Source: G963674665 sp964609625
GTDB lineage: Bacteria; Desulfobacterota; Desulfovibrionia; Desulfovibrionales; Desulfovibrionaceae
Assembly (NCBI GenBank): GCA_964609625.1
Contig: CAZSRS010000013.1
Span: 1-64,000, forward strand
DNA: 64,000 bases
Direction: 5' to 3'
The notes beneath the pieces are model-generated. The model saw nothing but the letters and a program-made list of their open reading frames with translations. It did not search any database and was not told the origin of the DNA. Below are positions 46,213 through 54,392 of this stretch, piece by piece. Position numbers and translations under genes: made by a program. Positions within the stretch are counted from its first letter, which is position 1; every line of letters starts with the position of its first letter.

Positions 46213-48349
46213 TGTGCAGTCCTTGTTCAGGTGCGTTGTTGCAGGGGAGAGCGGCGCTGCCGTGCATCGCCGCATAGGCCAGGACGCCGATGGTGCCGCT
46301 GTTGTGCACGGCGGCGGAGACCAACGCCGGGATGTAGCCGGCGCCGGCGAGAGCGAGCAGGGCGGTGTTCAGACTCACCGAGAACCACAGGCAGCGGCGC
46401 AGCACGCGCTCCGTACGCAGGGCCAGGAGTTTGGCCTGTACCAGTCCTTCCAGGTCGTCCTTGAGCAGGATGACCTGGGCCACGTCCCGGGCCAGATCGG
46501 CGCCCGAGGGCATGCTCACGCCCACGTGCGCGGCCACCAGGGCCGGAGCGTCGTTGACGCCGTCGCCCACGAAGGCCACGCAGCGTCCCCGCGCCGCCAG
46601 TTCCTCGAGGATGGCGGCCTTGTCCTCGGGTTTGCATTCGGCATGCACTTCGTCCAATTCCGGCAACTTTTCCAGGATGGCCGTGGCCGACCGTTGCTGG
46701 TCTCCCGTGAGCATCACCAGCTTGGACACGCCGCATTGCTTGAGTCGTTGCAGGATGTGTGGGGCCTCGGGCCGCAGGGTATCGCGCATGGCGATGACCC
46801 CGAGCAGCCGGTCTTCCCTGGCCACGTAGAGCAGGCTCTTGCCCTGATCATGGAAAACACGGGCCGTTTCGTCGGCAGGTGAGCAGTCCACGCCCTCGTC
46901 GTCGTGCACGAAGTGTCTGCTGCCCACGATGACGCGCGCCCCCTGGACATAGGCCGACACGCCATGGGCCACGACGAAATCCACCTGGCTGGCTTCGGGG
47001 CTCTCCAGGCCTCTGGACTTGGCTGCCGCCACAACCGCGGCGGCCACGGGATGGGAGTAGTGCTCCTCTGCTCCGGCGGCCAGGGAAAGCAGCTCGTCCT
47101 CTTTCAAGCCCTGGGAATGCGGCGGCAGGGGCAGCACGTCAGTGACCTGCAACGCCCCCTGGGTGAGGGTGCCTGTCTTGTCGAAGACCACGGTATCCAC
47201 CGTGGCGAGGGCTTCCAGGGCTTGGGCGCCCTTGAGCAGGATGCCCTCGCGCCCCGCGGCGTACATGGCCGCGCGCACGGCCACGGGGGTGGAGAGTTTC
47301 ACGGCGCAGGAGTAGTCCACCGTGAGCACGGAGGCTGCCCTGGCCAGGTTGCCGGTGAGGGCGAAGATACCCAGCCCAAGGCCGAAGGTCAGCGGCACCA
47401 GTCTGTCGGCCAGACGGTCGCTACGCAGCTGTCGGTCGGACTTGTGCCGCAGGGAACGTTCGATGTAGCCGGCGATGCGAGCGGCGCTGGTATCGGCGCC
47501 CACGCTGGAAGCCTCCACCACCAGGGTTCCCTCCTCCACCACGCTGCCGGAGAGGATTGGGTCGCCGGGTCCCAGGCGCGCGGGCACGGATTCACCGGTC
47601 ATGGAACTGGTGTTCACCCCTGCCTCGCCCTGGAGCACGATCCCGTCCACGGCCACCAGTTCGCCTGGTCCGCAGAGCACGTGATCCCCCACCCGCGTCT
47701 CATCGAAGGGGATCTGTACGTCCACCCCATCACGCCGCACCCGCACGGTTTCCACCTGGGGGCGCAGCAGCCCCTTGAGCAGGTCGTTGGTCCGCCGTTG
47801 CGTGGCGTGCTCCACGTGTTCAGCCAGGGCCAGCATGGCGCCGAGGGTGTTTGCGGCAAAGTAGTCTCCGCGCAGGAGGGCGAAGACCTTGACGCTGCCG
47901 TCCAGGACCTCGACCTTGAAACCCTGGTCGAACAGGCATTCGACGGCCTTGACTATGGCGGGCAGGGCCAGGCCCCAGCTCACGACTTCCCTTGTTGGCG
48001 AAGACATGAAGGGTGTGAGTCCCGCGAGCACGCCGCGTGCAATGACCTCGGCCCTGTCCGGGGCTGTGGGCTCTTGGGCGTCCGGGATGTAGGCCTCCAC
48101 CGGCAAGCGGTTGAGCAAGTCGAGAACTTCCGCCTTGACCCTGGCGTCGCCTGCATGGATGATGACGATGCAGGCGGCGCGCTGGTTGATGCGCACTTCC
48201 AGCACGCCGGGCTGGGCCTCCATCAGGGCGGTCAAATAAGGGATGTCCAGGGCCGGATCCCTGAGGCTGTTGCTTCTGATCCGCAGTCGCGTGGGCAGTT
48301 CGTGCACGACGCGAAAGCGGGGGGGCGTCTCCCGCGGCCCTCTGGTCAT
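46181..48349 (-). CDS. P1B-type metal ATPase with SCA membrane motif (P1B-6-like)
   Basis: 722 residues. The N-terminal HMA-like region (about 10-80, HELPTRLRIRSNSLRD) lacks the CxxC metal site. The catalytic core is complete: TGESVP, phosphorylation site FDKTGTLTQG, MLTGDQQ, GDGVNDAPAL, and SHPVA of the nucleotide domain. The transmembrane metal motif reads VDYSCAVKLSTPVA, that is SCA followed by a lysine, instead of CPC. To my knowledge this motif type is assigned to P1B-6 ATPases, which include the FezB proteins of ferrosome clusters. The FeoA-repeat gene overlaps its 3' end and small membrane proteins precede it, supporting an iron role (inference). Confidence 0.88.
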   Translation of the reverse strand: MTRGPRETPPRFRVVHELPTRLRIRSNSLRDPALDIPYLTALMEAQPGVLEVRINQRAACIVIIHAGDARVKAEVLDLLNRLPVEAYIPDAQEPTAPDRAEVIARGVLAGLTPFMSSPTREVVSWGLALPAIVKAVECLFDQGFKVEVLDGSVKVFALLRGDYFAANTLGAMLALAEHVEHATQRRTNDLLKGLLRPQVETVRVRRDGVDVQIPFDETRVGDHVLCGPGELVAVDGIVLQGEAGVNTSSMTGESVPARLGPGDPILSGSVVEEGTLVVEASSVGADTSAARIAGYIERSLRHKSDRQLRSDRLADRLVPLTFGLGLGIFALTGNLARAASVLTVDYSCAVKLSTPVAVRAAMYAAGREGILLKGAQALEALATVDTVVFDKTGTLTQGALQVTDVLPLPPHSQGLKEDELLSLAAGAEEHYSHPVAAAVVAAAKSRGLESPEASQVDFVVAHGVSAYVQGARVIVGSRHFVHDDEGVDCSPADETARVFHDQGKSLLYVAREDRLLGVIAMRDTLRPEAPHILQRLKQCGVSKLVMLTGDQQRSATAILEKLPELDEVHAECKPEDKAAILEELAARGRCVAFVGDGVNDAPALVAAHVGVSMPSGADLARDVAQVILLKDDLEGLVQAKLLALRTERVLRRCLWFSVSLNTALLALAGAGYIPALVSAAVHNSGTIGVLAYAAMHGSAALPCNNAPEQGLHNAPAALPGSI

Positions 48350-48609
48350 GAGAGGTCGTCCTCCCTGGAGCCCGTGGTCCGGCTGTTGTTGCCCGTGGGG
48401 GTGTAGAGCATGTGATGCCAGACGCTGAGGCCGATGAGCGCGCCCCCGGCGAGGATGTGCAGTTTGCGGGATGCGCGGGTCCTGGAAAGGCCGGTCAGGA
48501 TCAGGGTTCCCAGGGCGAGACTCAGGCCGAGTTTGGCCAGTTCCCGATCAGCGGCTCGTCGCCCCATGGGTTGGGGCTTGTTCGTTGTTTTCTCGTCGGT
48601 TTTCTTCAT
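48346..48609 (-). CDS. Small membrane protein in the iron operon
   Basis: 87 residues from the ATG at 48609; an ATG four codons upstream is possible. A basic N-terminus (KKTDEKTTNKPQPMGRR) is followed by two hydrophobic stretches (about 27-44 and 53-68, ASRKLHILAGGALIGLSVWHH between and within). Its stop overlaps the ATPase start (ATGA), so the two are translationally coupled. No family recognised; possibly an accessory subunit of the ATPase. Confidence 0.6.
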   Translation of the reverse strand: MKKTDEKTTNKPQPMGRRAADRELAKLGLSLALGTLILTGLSRTRASRKLHILAGGALIGLSVWHHMLYTPTGNNSRTTGSREDDLS

Positions 48610-48648
48610 TGTCACCGGCATTGGTTCGTGCTCCGAAAAATATGAAAA

Positions 48649-48703
48649 CGGCCCGCGCCATGGCCTGTTCGTTGTTTTTGGAGAGATGAACAGACGCGGG
48701 CCG
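48649..48703 (-). terminator. Nested hairpin, probable attenuator inside the iron operon
   Basis: CGGCCCGCG (48649-48657) pairs with CGCGGGCCG (48695-48703), and within it CTGTTC (48665-48670) pairs with GAACAG (48688-48693). On the minus strand the stem is followed by TTTTC and more T residues. It lies between the genes at 48717 and 48609, so it may reduce transcription into the ATPase-FeoA part. Confidence 0.6.
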
Positions 48704-48716
48704 ATTTCGACTGGGG

Positions 48717-49061
48717 TTATTCCTTGACGCTCATTTCTGCCCGGATGTCCTTGACGTGTTCCTTGATCTCCTCGACGCCGCCTTGCAGCGCGGTCCAGAG
48801 CTTCACCGTGCCGGAGACCACGGTCCGCTGCACCGTGGGGTTGGCCAGCACCAGGGCCAGGCCGGCACCCACGACGAAGCCCTTGAGATAGCCTGAATTC
48901 TGGAAGTCGAACCAGTTTTTCAAGGAAGGGGTCTGTGGGGCGATATACTGATCACGATAGGGATACAGGCGCAGATCCTCGGGAGGTGGGCCCGCGTTGT
49001 AGCTGGGCTGTTCGACCCCCTGGCCGGCGTAGTACGTTTCTGGAAGATGTTCGTGACTCAT
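48717..49061 (-). CDS. Single-helix membrane protein with glycine-containing TM module
   Basis: 114 residues. A polar, proline- and tyrosine-rich N-terminus (about 1-55) leads to a membrane segment GFVVGAGLALVLANPTVQ and then an amphipathic, charged helix (VEEIKEHVKDIRAEM). The segment KGFVVGAGLALVLANPTV is similar to KGALVGTGLTLLLTNDAV in the protein encoded at 49502-50395, so the two share a module. It is part of the overlapping iron operon. Function unknown; a membrane scaffold role is possible. Confidence 0.65.
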   Translation of the reverse strand: MSHEHLPETYYAGQGVEQPSYNAGPPPEDLRLYPYRDQYIAPQTPSLKNWFDFQNSGYLKGFVVGAGLALVLANPTVQRTVVSGTVKLWTALQGGVEEIKEHVKDIRAEMSVKE

Positions 49062-49103
49062 GACGGATGGATCTCCTTGGTTGTGTAAACGGATGCGGGC
49101 GGG

Positions 49104-49499
49104 CTATCTTGCAGGGCCGGTCTTTGCTTTCTTGCCGGATTCCTTTGGTTCCTCGGCCTCTTCCACATCGGCGGCAGGCAGTTCCTTGCGCGTGCTTCTG
49201 CCGGCCAGGGCCTTGTCCGCCAAGTGTTTTGTCCCGGCGGTGACCAGGACGATGCCGGCGAGGGAGAGCAGACCCGTGAACCCCAGGGCGCTGACCAGTG
49301 CGGTGGCCGTGGCCGTGGCCAGGCCCGTGGTACCGGTCTCCTTGAGCACGTCCTTGACGGCCGTCTCGCGGCTGAGTTCCTTGGCCTTCACCTTGTCGTA
49401 GTTTTTGGCGGCGGCCACCGCGCCTCCGACGATGGCGCCCACGGCGCCCATGGCCACGGTGGCCCGTGTGGAAGTTACGTAGAGAGGTGTCCTGGTCAT
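49104..49499 (-). CDS. Glycine/alanine-rich membrane protein in the iron operon
   Basis: 131 residues. Hydrophobic stretches include VAMGAVGAIVGGAVAAA (about 15-31) with GxxxG spacing and GLATATATALVSALGFTGLLSLAGIV-type sequence (about 57-85), followed by a charged C-terminal tail rich in K, E and P. Glycine-zipper helices of this kind are seen in magnetosome and ferrosome-type membrane proteins, but the likeness is only in style. It starts two bases after the stop of the upstream gene. Confidence 0.6.
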   Translation of the reverse strand: MTRTPLYVTSTRATVAMGAVGAIVGGAVAAAKNYDKVKAKELSRETAVKDVLKETGTTGLATATATALVSALGFTGLLSLAGIVLVTAGTKHLADKALAGRSTRKELPAADVEEAEEPKESGKKAKTGPAR

Positions 49500-49501
49500 G
49501 A

Positions 49502-50395
49502 TTATTGCTCCTTGGCCGCGCTTTTTTCGGCCTTGCGGTCTTCTTCGGCTTCCTTGTCCTCGGCGCTCTTGCCCAGCAGTCCCCAGACTCCGGCAAAACC
49601 CCTGGCAATCGCGGATTTGACGGCATCGTTGGTCAGCAGCAAGGTCAGGCCCGTACCTACCAGGGCGCCTTTCCAGAAATCCGAGCTGGTGCTCTGGAAA
49701 AAGCGAAGAAAGCCGGAAACGTCGGCATTGCCGTTGGCGGCCTCTTGGATCAGGCCATAAAGCTCACCGTAGCGGTTCTCCTGCCCTCTGCCGGGTGAGG
49801 GCGCTGCAGTGCTCGCGGGATGCACCTGCGGACCCGGATTTTGGTATACTGGAGTGAAGGGTCGTGGCGGCTGCGGGAACTGCGTCACGGGATGCGGATA
49901 CCCTGCCTGGTCGGTGTTCTGTTGCGGAAAGCCTTGGGTTTGCGGATAGTCCTGATGCGGTCCCTGCCAGCCGTACACCGGGGCCTGAACGCCGTTGCCG
50001 CCGGCCATGGGTGCTCCCTGGTAGGGGGCGGCGCCGGGAAACTGGGACGAGAAGTGGGGCTGCCCCATGTCCGGTCCAGGTTGATATGCCATGCCCGGCT
50101 GCTGTGGGTAGCCGGCCCGCATCATGCCTCCCTGGGAGGAGGCACCGTTGCCTTGGCCCAGGGAGTAGGCCTGACTCTGCGGATTTCCGTACATGCCGGC
50201 CTGTGCTCCTGATTGGGGCGCAAAGGCTTGTCCTTGTCCCATAGTGTTCTTGGGTGGCTGCGCCTGCCCCGTGTCGTGGGCAGTACCGTGTGCGTCGCTT
50301 GCGCCTGTGGAGCACGCATGGTCCGCATCCGCCGCGGGGTTCTGCCCCTGTGAAGGGTGGGCCGTGGCGTACACAGGCTGCTGTTGGTCGTGCAT
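49502..50395 (-). CDS. Pro/Gln/Gly-rich protein with C-terminal membrane module
   Basis: 297 residues from the ATG at 50395, eight bases after GGAGGT. Residues 1-200 are low-complexity and probably disordered, rich in Q, P, G, Y and A with repeats such as YPQQPG and PQTQGFPQQ. The last 95 residues hold a helical segment and a membrane module (FWKGALVGTGLTLLLTNDAV) like that of the 48717 protein, and a highly charged lysine/glutamate tail. Disordered domains on a membrane anchor can form condensates or coats; whether this coats an iron granule is speculation. The start overlaps the stop of the upstream HMA-like gene. Confidence 0.65.
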   Translation of the reverse strand: MHDQQQPVYATAHPSQGQNPAADADHACSTGASDAHGTAHDTGQAQPPKNTMGQGQAFAPQSGAQAGMYGNPQSQAYSLGQGNGASSQGGMMRAGYPQQPGMAYQPGPDMGQPHFSSQFPGAAPYQGAPMAGGNGVQAPVYGWQGPHQDYPQTQGFPQQNTDQAGYPHPVTQFPQPPRPFTPVYQNPGPQVHPASTAAPSPGRGQENRYGELYGLIQEAANGNADVSGFLRFFQSTSSDFWKGALVGTGLTLLLTNDAVKSAIARGFAGVWGLLGKSAEDKEAEEDRKAEKSAAKEQ

Positions 50396-50724
50396 CAATG
50401 TACCTCCTTCGAGTTGATGGTTTTCAAGATGGCGTGGAGTTCGCGCAACAGTTGCTCGGCCCTGGCGTCTTCCCGTGTGGCGATCAGCTCCTCCAACAGC
50501 TCGGGGGGAATGCTGCGGTGGGAGTACTCGATGACCACGGAACGGGCCAGGGCGTTGAGCCGCAGCCCGCTGACTCCGGGCGGCAGCGACGTGCTGTTGT
50601 GCACGAGTTCCCGGGCCTGGGGATGTTTCGCTATGGCCTGGTCAAATTTGATCCTGATCCTGCCCGGAATATGGTGTTTGATGGTCAGGTATTGCCGTAG
50701 TTTTGCCAGTGTGCTGAAGTCCAT
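50395..50724 (-). CDS. Small HMA-like protein without cysteines
   Basis: 109 residues from the ATG at 50724; its first 83 bases overlap the 3' end of the ATPase gene in another frame. The motif HHIPGRIRIKF is followed by a beta-alpha-beta pattern (PGVSGLRLNALARSVVIEYS) as in HMA_2-type domains, with no CxxC metal pair. The same PGRxRxR-type motif begins the N-termini of both P-type ATPases in this operon. It may be a soluble partner domain for them. Confidence 0.7.
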   Translation of the reverse strand: MDFSTLAKLRQYLTIKHHIPGRIRIKFDQAIAKHPQARELVHNSTSLPPGVSGLRLNALARSVVIEYSHRSIPPELLEELIATREDARAEQLLRELHAILKTINSKEVH

Positions 50725-52912
50725 GTGAGGCTCCGTTTCTTGGTGTTGGGAGGAGGTGTGTTTCTGGCAGTCGCAGAAGCCGCGACGAGTTGGCCAGGAC
50801 GCCGAGGGAGTGGGCGATGTGCACGAGCCCGGCCGTGACCGGAGAAAGCAGGCCAACGGCGCCGAGAATCACGCCCAGGATATTGGAACCCGTGGCGATC
50901 CAGAAATTCTCGTGGGCCACGCGCAGGGTCTTGTGGCTCAGGGCGTAGACGTTCACCAGACCCTCCAGGTCTTCCCTGACCAGGGCGATGTCCGCCGCTT
51001 CAATGGCCACTTCGGAACCACCAGTGCCAAAGGCCACACCCACGTCGGCCTTGGTCAGGGCCAGGGCGTCGTTGATACCGTCCCCCACCATGAGCACCGG
51101 GCCGTGCCGCTTTGCAGCCACGACCACGATATCCCCCTTTTCCTCGGGCATGACCGAGGCGTAACAGACCTCCAGCCCCAGGCGCCGGCTCAGCTGGCGG
51201 GCGGAGGCAGCCTCGTCCCCGGTGATCAGGAACACGCGCTCCACGCCCAGTCGACGCAGGCGCTGGATGGCTGCGCCGGCCTCGGGCCGTTCCTGGGCCG
51301 CGAAGCCCAACAGGCCCTGGAGCTGCCGGTTCCTGTGCACGTAGAGCACGGTGAGGCCCTTGTCCTGAAAGGCCTTGGCCTCGGATGCCAGGGGCGCGAG
51401 CGGGGTGTCGTAGATCCTGGACAGCTTGGCGTTACCCACCAGTACCTCGTCACCGTTGAGCCGGGCGCGCATGCCCATGCCCATGTGGTAGTCGCATTCG
51501 CCGTGGGGCGTGGGTTCGAGGCCGCGCCTGGCGGCCTCGGCCAGGATGGCCTGGGCCAGGGGGTGGTGGTTGTGGGTTTCGGCCGAGGCCGCCAGCTGCA
51601 GCAAGGTGTCCACGTCCACGCCGTTGACGCCGGCACTGCACTCCAGGCGTGGCGTGGTGCCGGTGAGGGTGCCGGTCTTGTCGAAAAATACGGTCTTGCA
51701 CTTGCCGATCTCTTCGAGATAACGCCCCCCCTTGATCAGTATCCGGTTGCGGGCCGCGGCGTTCATGGCCGCGCTGACGGCCGTGGAGGCGGCAAGCACC
51801 GTGGCGCAGGGGCAGGCCATGATCAGCAGAACGGTGTAGGCGCGCTGGATGCTGCCCGTGAGCAACAGGGTGGCCAGGGTGGCGCCGAAGCCCAGGCGTA
51901 CCATCCGGGACGCCAGTTTGTCGGCCACGCCCTCGATGGGGGCGCGGGTTTCCATGGCCTCCTGCACCTTGTGCATCACGCGGGCCAGGTAGGTATCGTC
52001 GCCCACGCGCTTGGCCTTGACCCGGATGATGCCTTCCTGGACAAAGGTGCCGGCAAAGACCTCGTCGCCAGATTTTTTGTAGATGCTTTCCTGCCTGCCG
52101 CTGATGGGCGACTCGTCGAGCAGGGCCTCGCCATGCACGATGACGCCGTCCACCGAGATCTTCTCGCCCGTGTGCAGCACCACCACGTCGCCAAGGCGCA
52201 CTTGGGAGACCTCGCGCTCCACCTCCACGCCGTTGACCAGGACAAAGGTGTGGTGCGAGGTGATCTCCAGGATTTCGGAGATGTGCTTTCTCGAGCGTTC
52301 GGCGATCCAGGTGGAAAGCAGATCGGCGCCCGTGTTGATCCAGAGGATCTCCAGGGCGGTGAGCGCCTGCCCCCCGACGACGGAGGCGAGCACGCCGCCG
52401 GCGAGAAAGCTGTCCAGGCTGGGGCGCCGGCGCTTGAGATCACGCAGCCCCCTGCGCGCCAAGGGCAGGCTGAAGGCCAGGACCGCCAGCCCCAGGGGGC
52501 TGAACATGGCCTGGGAAATGGTCGCGCCCATGATGGTGGTGCGCACGAACACCGCTCCCACCACTCCGGAGATGGCTGCAAAGCGTTTGAGTTCCCGGGC
52601 CGTGGATCCTCGTTCGTCGGGACGGCAGGCACAGGTCGGCCCTGTGTCGCACGTTCCGGGGGTGTTCTTGCTCCGTGCACTGGGGAATGCGTCGCGCAGC
52701 CGATCGAACAGCAGCTTCCTGGGCAGGGTCGCGGGGTCGTAGCGGAGCACCAGGGCCGCGCATTTGGGATTCACCCGCACCAGAATCATGCCCTCGAGTC
52801 CGCGCAATTGTGCAACGGCGGCGGCATGGGCGTTCGCGTTGTTCAGGCCCCGTACGCGCAGACGCAGACGTCCGGGGATGTCCTGGCGGATGGAGATGGG
52901 TCGTGTTTTCAC
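50642..52912 (-). CDS. P1B-type heavy-metal ATPase with CPC motif
   Basis: 756 residues. An HMA-like N-terminus (RQDIPGRLRLRVRGLNN) without CxxC is followed by a cysteine-containing linker (CDTGPTCACRPDE). The core is complete: ISGRQESI in place of the TGES actuator motif, phosphorylation site FFDKTGTLTG, HNHHPLA, LITGDEA and GDGINDALALTKADVGVAFG. The transmembrane motif is IMACPCATVLAAS, the usual CPC of Cu/Zn/Cd/Pb pumps. The tail (about 28 residues) overlaps the next gene. Within the Fur-linked operon it could load iron or another divalent metal; the actuator change from TGES to SGRQ is notable. Metal specificity is not determined. Confidence 0.88.
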   Translation of the reverse strand: MKTRPISIRQDIPGRLRLRVRGLNNANAHAAAVAQLRGLEGMILVRVNPKCAALVLRYDPATLPRKLLFDRLRDAFPSARSKNTPGTCDTGPTCACRPDERGSTARELKRFAAISGVVGAVFVRTTIMGATISQAMFSPLGLAVLAFSLPLARRGLRDLKRRRPSLDSFLAGGVLASVVGGQALTALEILWINTGADLLSTWIAERSRKHISEILEITSHHTFVLVNGVEVEREVSQVRLGDVVVLHTGEKISVDGVIVHGEALLDESPISGRQESIYKKSGDEVFAGTFVQEGIIRVKAKRVGDDTYLARVMHKVQEAMETRAPIEGVADKLASRMVRLGFGATLATLLLTGSIQRAYTVLLIMACPCATVLAASTAVSAAMNAAARNRILIKGGRYLEEIGKCKTVFFDKTGTLTGTTPRLECSAGVNGVDVDTLLQLAASAETHNHHPLAQAILAEAARRGLEPTPHGECDYHMGMGMRARLNGDEVLVGNAKLSRIYDTPLAPLASEAKAFQDKGLTVLYVHRNRQLQGLLGFAAQERPEAGAAIQRLRRLGVERVFLITGDEAASARQLSRRLGLEVCYASVMPEEKGDIVVVAAKRHGPVLMVGDGINDALALTKADVGVAFGTGGSEVAIEAADIALVREDLEGLVNVYALSHKTLRVAHENFWIATGSNILGVILGAVGLLSPVTAGLVHIAHSLGVLANSSRLLRLPETHLLPTPRNGASHGLQHTGKTTAIPDHQTPYSGQDQDQI

Positions 52913-53133
52913 GTGCCGGGGGTTCCTTGTGTGATGTTTTCGTCATGTTCATGATGGTGCCGGGAGCACTGGCAACAGTGCCCCAATGGGCCGCGGCAGC
53001 AGGAGCCGCCTCCTTGGTGGGTGCACTCGTCGTGATCCTTTTCGTCCTTGCCCGTGGCGCAGGTGATTTTGAACTTCTCCAAAAAAGCCCTGGGACGTGG
53101 CGTGCTACAGATGCTCGATCGGGAAACCATCAT
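52909..53133 (-). CDS. Small Cys/His-rich protein, likely metal-binding
   Basis: 74 residues from the ATG at 53133, whose ATGA overlaps the stop of the DUF2325 gene; the ATG at 53130 is equally possible and has better spacing to AGGAGG. The C-terminal half is packed with ligands: DECTHQ, SCCRGPLGHCCQCSRHHHEHDE. It has no membrane helix. It overlaps the start of the CPC ATPase (ATGA), so it may be a metallochaperone for that pump. No family recognised. Confidence 0.6.
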   Translation of the reverse strand: MMVSRSSICSTPRPRAFLEKFKITCATGKDEKDHDECTHQGGGSCCRGPLGHCCQCSRHHHEHDENITQGTPGT

Positions 53134-54365
53134 GACCTCCTCTGTGTCCCGGCCTGGGCCGAGAGTTCTTCCAGGCTGCGCACCAGGCTGGAGAGCCCGG
53201 AGCTGCGCAGCATCTTGCAGGGCTTCATGGTGTGCTTGCAGACTTCCTTTACACACTGACAGGCGTCGTGGCTGACGCAATCCACGGGGCAGAGCACGGC
53301 GTCCACCCCGTGCAGAAGGCGGGGCAGGGCGTGGCGGGCGTGTTCAACGCCACCGTCGTGATGCAGGAATTCACCGCCGCGGCGCTCCACCACCTGGCGG
53401 TAATGTTGCACAAGATTGGCGCGCCCCCCGACGTAGAGGATGCGTTTGCCGCAGAGCGCGGGGCCGGGGCAATCCTCGGTGCCGGCGTCCTCGCATCCCC
53501 CGAGGCATCTCCCGGTATACGCCACCGGGCACTGCTGCCGTGCGCCTTCCAAAAGCCCTTGTAATTCCTTCTCAAGAAAGGAAATTTCGGCATGTTTTTC
53601 GTGCAGATCGTCCTGGAATTGTTCCTGGAGATGCTCCAGCCGGCGTTCAAATGCCTCCAGCTTGCGCGCCAGGGCGTCGCCTCTGGCCTGCTCCTCTGCC
53701 AGGAGCAGTGATTGGGTCGCGAGGGAGCGCCGCAGACCCTGGTTTTCGAGGTGCACCACCTCGGTGCAGTGGTCCTTGGCCCTGGTACGCAGGGTCTCGG
53801 CCTCCTTGGCCTGCTCTCCAAGGCGGCGGGCTAGGGTCCTGTTCTCCCGAACCAAGTCCTTGAACCGTGTGCGGTAGATGTTCCTGACCTTGGCGTGGCG
53901 CTGCTGGACGACTTCCAGGTCCCGCTCCAGCTCGCCCAGACGGCGGATATCGGCGCGGTTGGAGGCACCCACTAGATGGGAGAGCATGTGTACGTCTCCG
54001 AAGACCGTACGTCGCAGTTCATGGGAAGCGGCCGGGTGGGTCATGAGCGCCCAATAGGGGCCGGGAATGTCACCAGTGGCCTGCGCCTCGCGCCAGAGCA
54101 CGAGGAGTTCGGCGTCGTCCACGGCCCTGGAGAACTTGCGCAGGGCTCCGGCGTACTTGCGGTCCAGGGTCTTGTTCACGGCCTTGGCCACGGGTCCGCA
54201 CTTGTAGCAGAGTCTGACGAAGGTCACGTGCACGTCGAACTCACCGGCATCGGCGGCAAGATTCAGGTTAGTCTGCCTGGCGATCTTTTCCAGTTCCTTG
54301 AGGCTCAGGCAGGTGCCGATGATCGAGCATTGGATGTCAGTGTCTTCCCAGATTTTTCTCCGCAT
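53130..54365 (-). CDS. DUF2325 protein with long coiled coil and cysteine cluster
   Basis: 411 residues from the ATG at 54365 (GAGG eight bases upstream; an ATG two codons earlier is possible). The N-terminal region (about 1-145) is helical with CYKCGPVAK. A long coiled coil spans about 150-280. A cysteine-rich stretch follows (GRCLGGCEDAGTEDCPG), then the DUF2325 domain (about 310-395; RILYVGGRANLVQHYRQVV, GVDAVLCPVDCVSHDAC). DUF2325 proteins are linked to redox or metal contexts but are uncharacterised. It is the second gene of the iron operon. Confidence 0.8.
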   Translation of the reverse strand: MRRKIWEDTDIQCSIIGTCLSLKELEKIARQTNLNLAADAGEFDVHVTFVRLCYKCGPVAKAVNKTLDRKYAGALRKFSRAVDDAELLVLWREAQATGDIPGPYWALMTHPAASHELRRTVFGDVHMLSHLVGASNRADIRRLGELERDLEVVQQRHAKVRNIYRTRFKDLVRENRTLARRLGEQAKEAETLRTRAKDHCTEVVHLENQGLRRSLATQSLLLAEEQARGDALARKLEAFERRLEHLQEQFQDDLHEKHAEISFLEKELQGLLEGARQQCPVAYTGRCLGGCEDAGTEDCPGPALCGKRILYVGGRANLVQHYRQVVERRGGEFLHHDGGVEHARHALPRLLHGVDAVLCPVDCVSHDACQCVKEVCKHTMKPCKMLRSSGLSSLVRSLEELSAQAGTQRRS

Positions 54366-54392
54366 GGTCATATCCTCACGAACGGCGTTGGG

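Noticed and set aside
50756..52954. 732-residue open frame on the plus strand
   Set aside because: Antisense to the CPC ATPase, which has complete P-type ATPase motifs.
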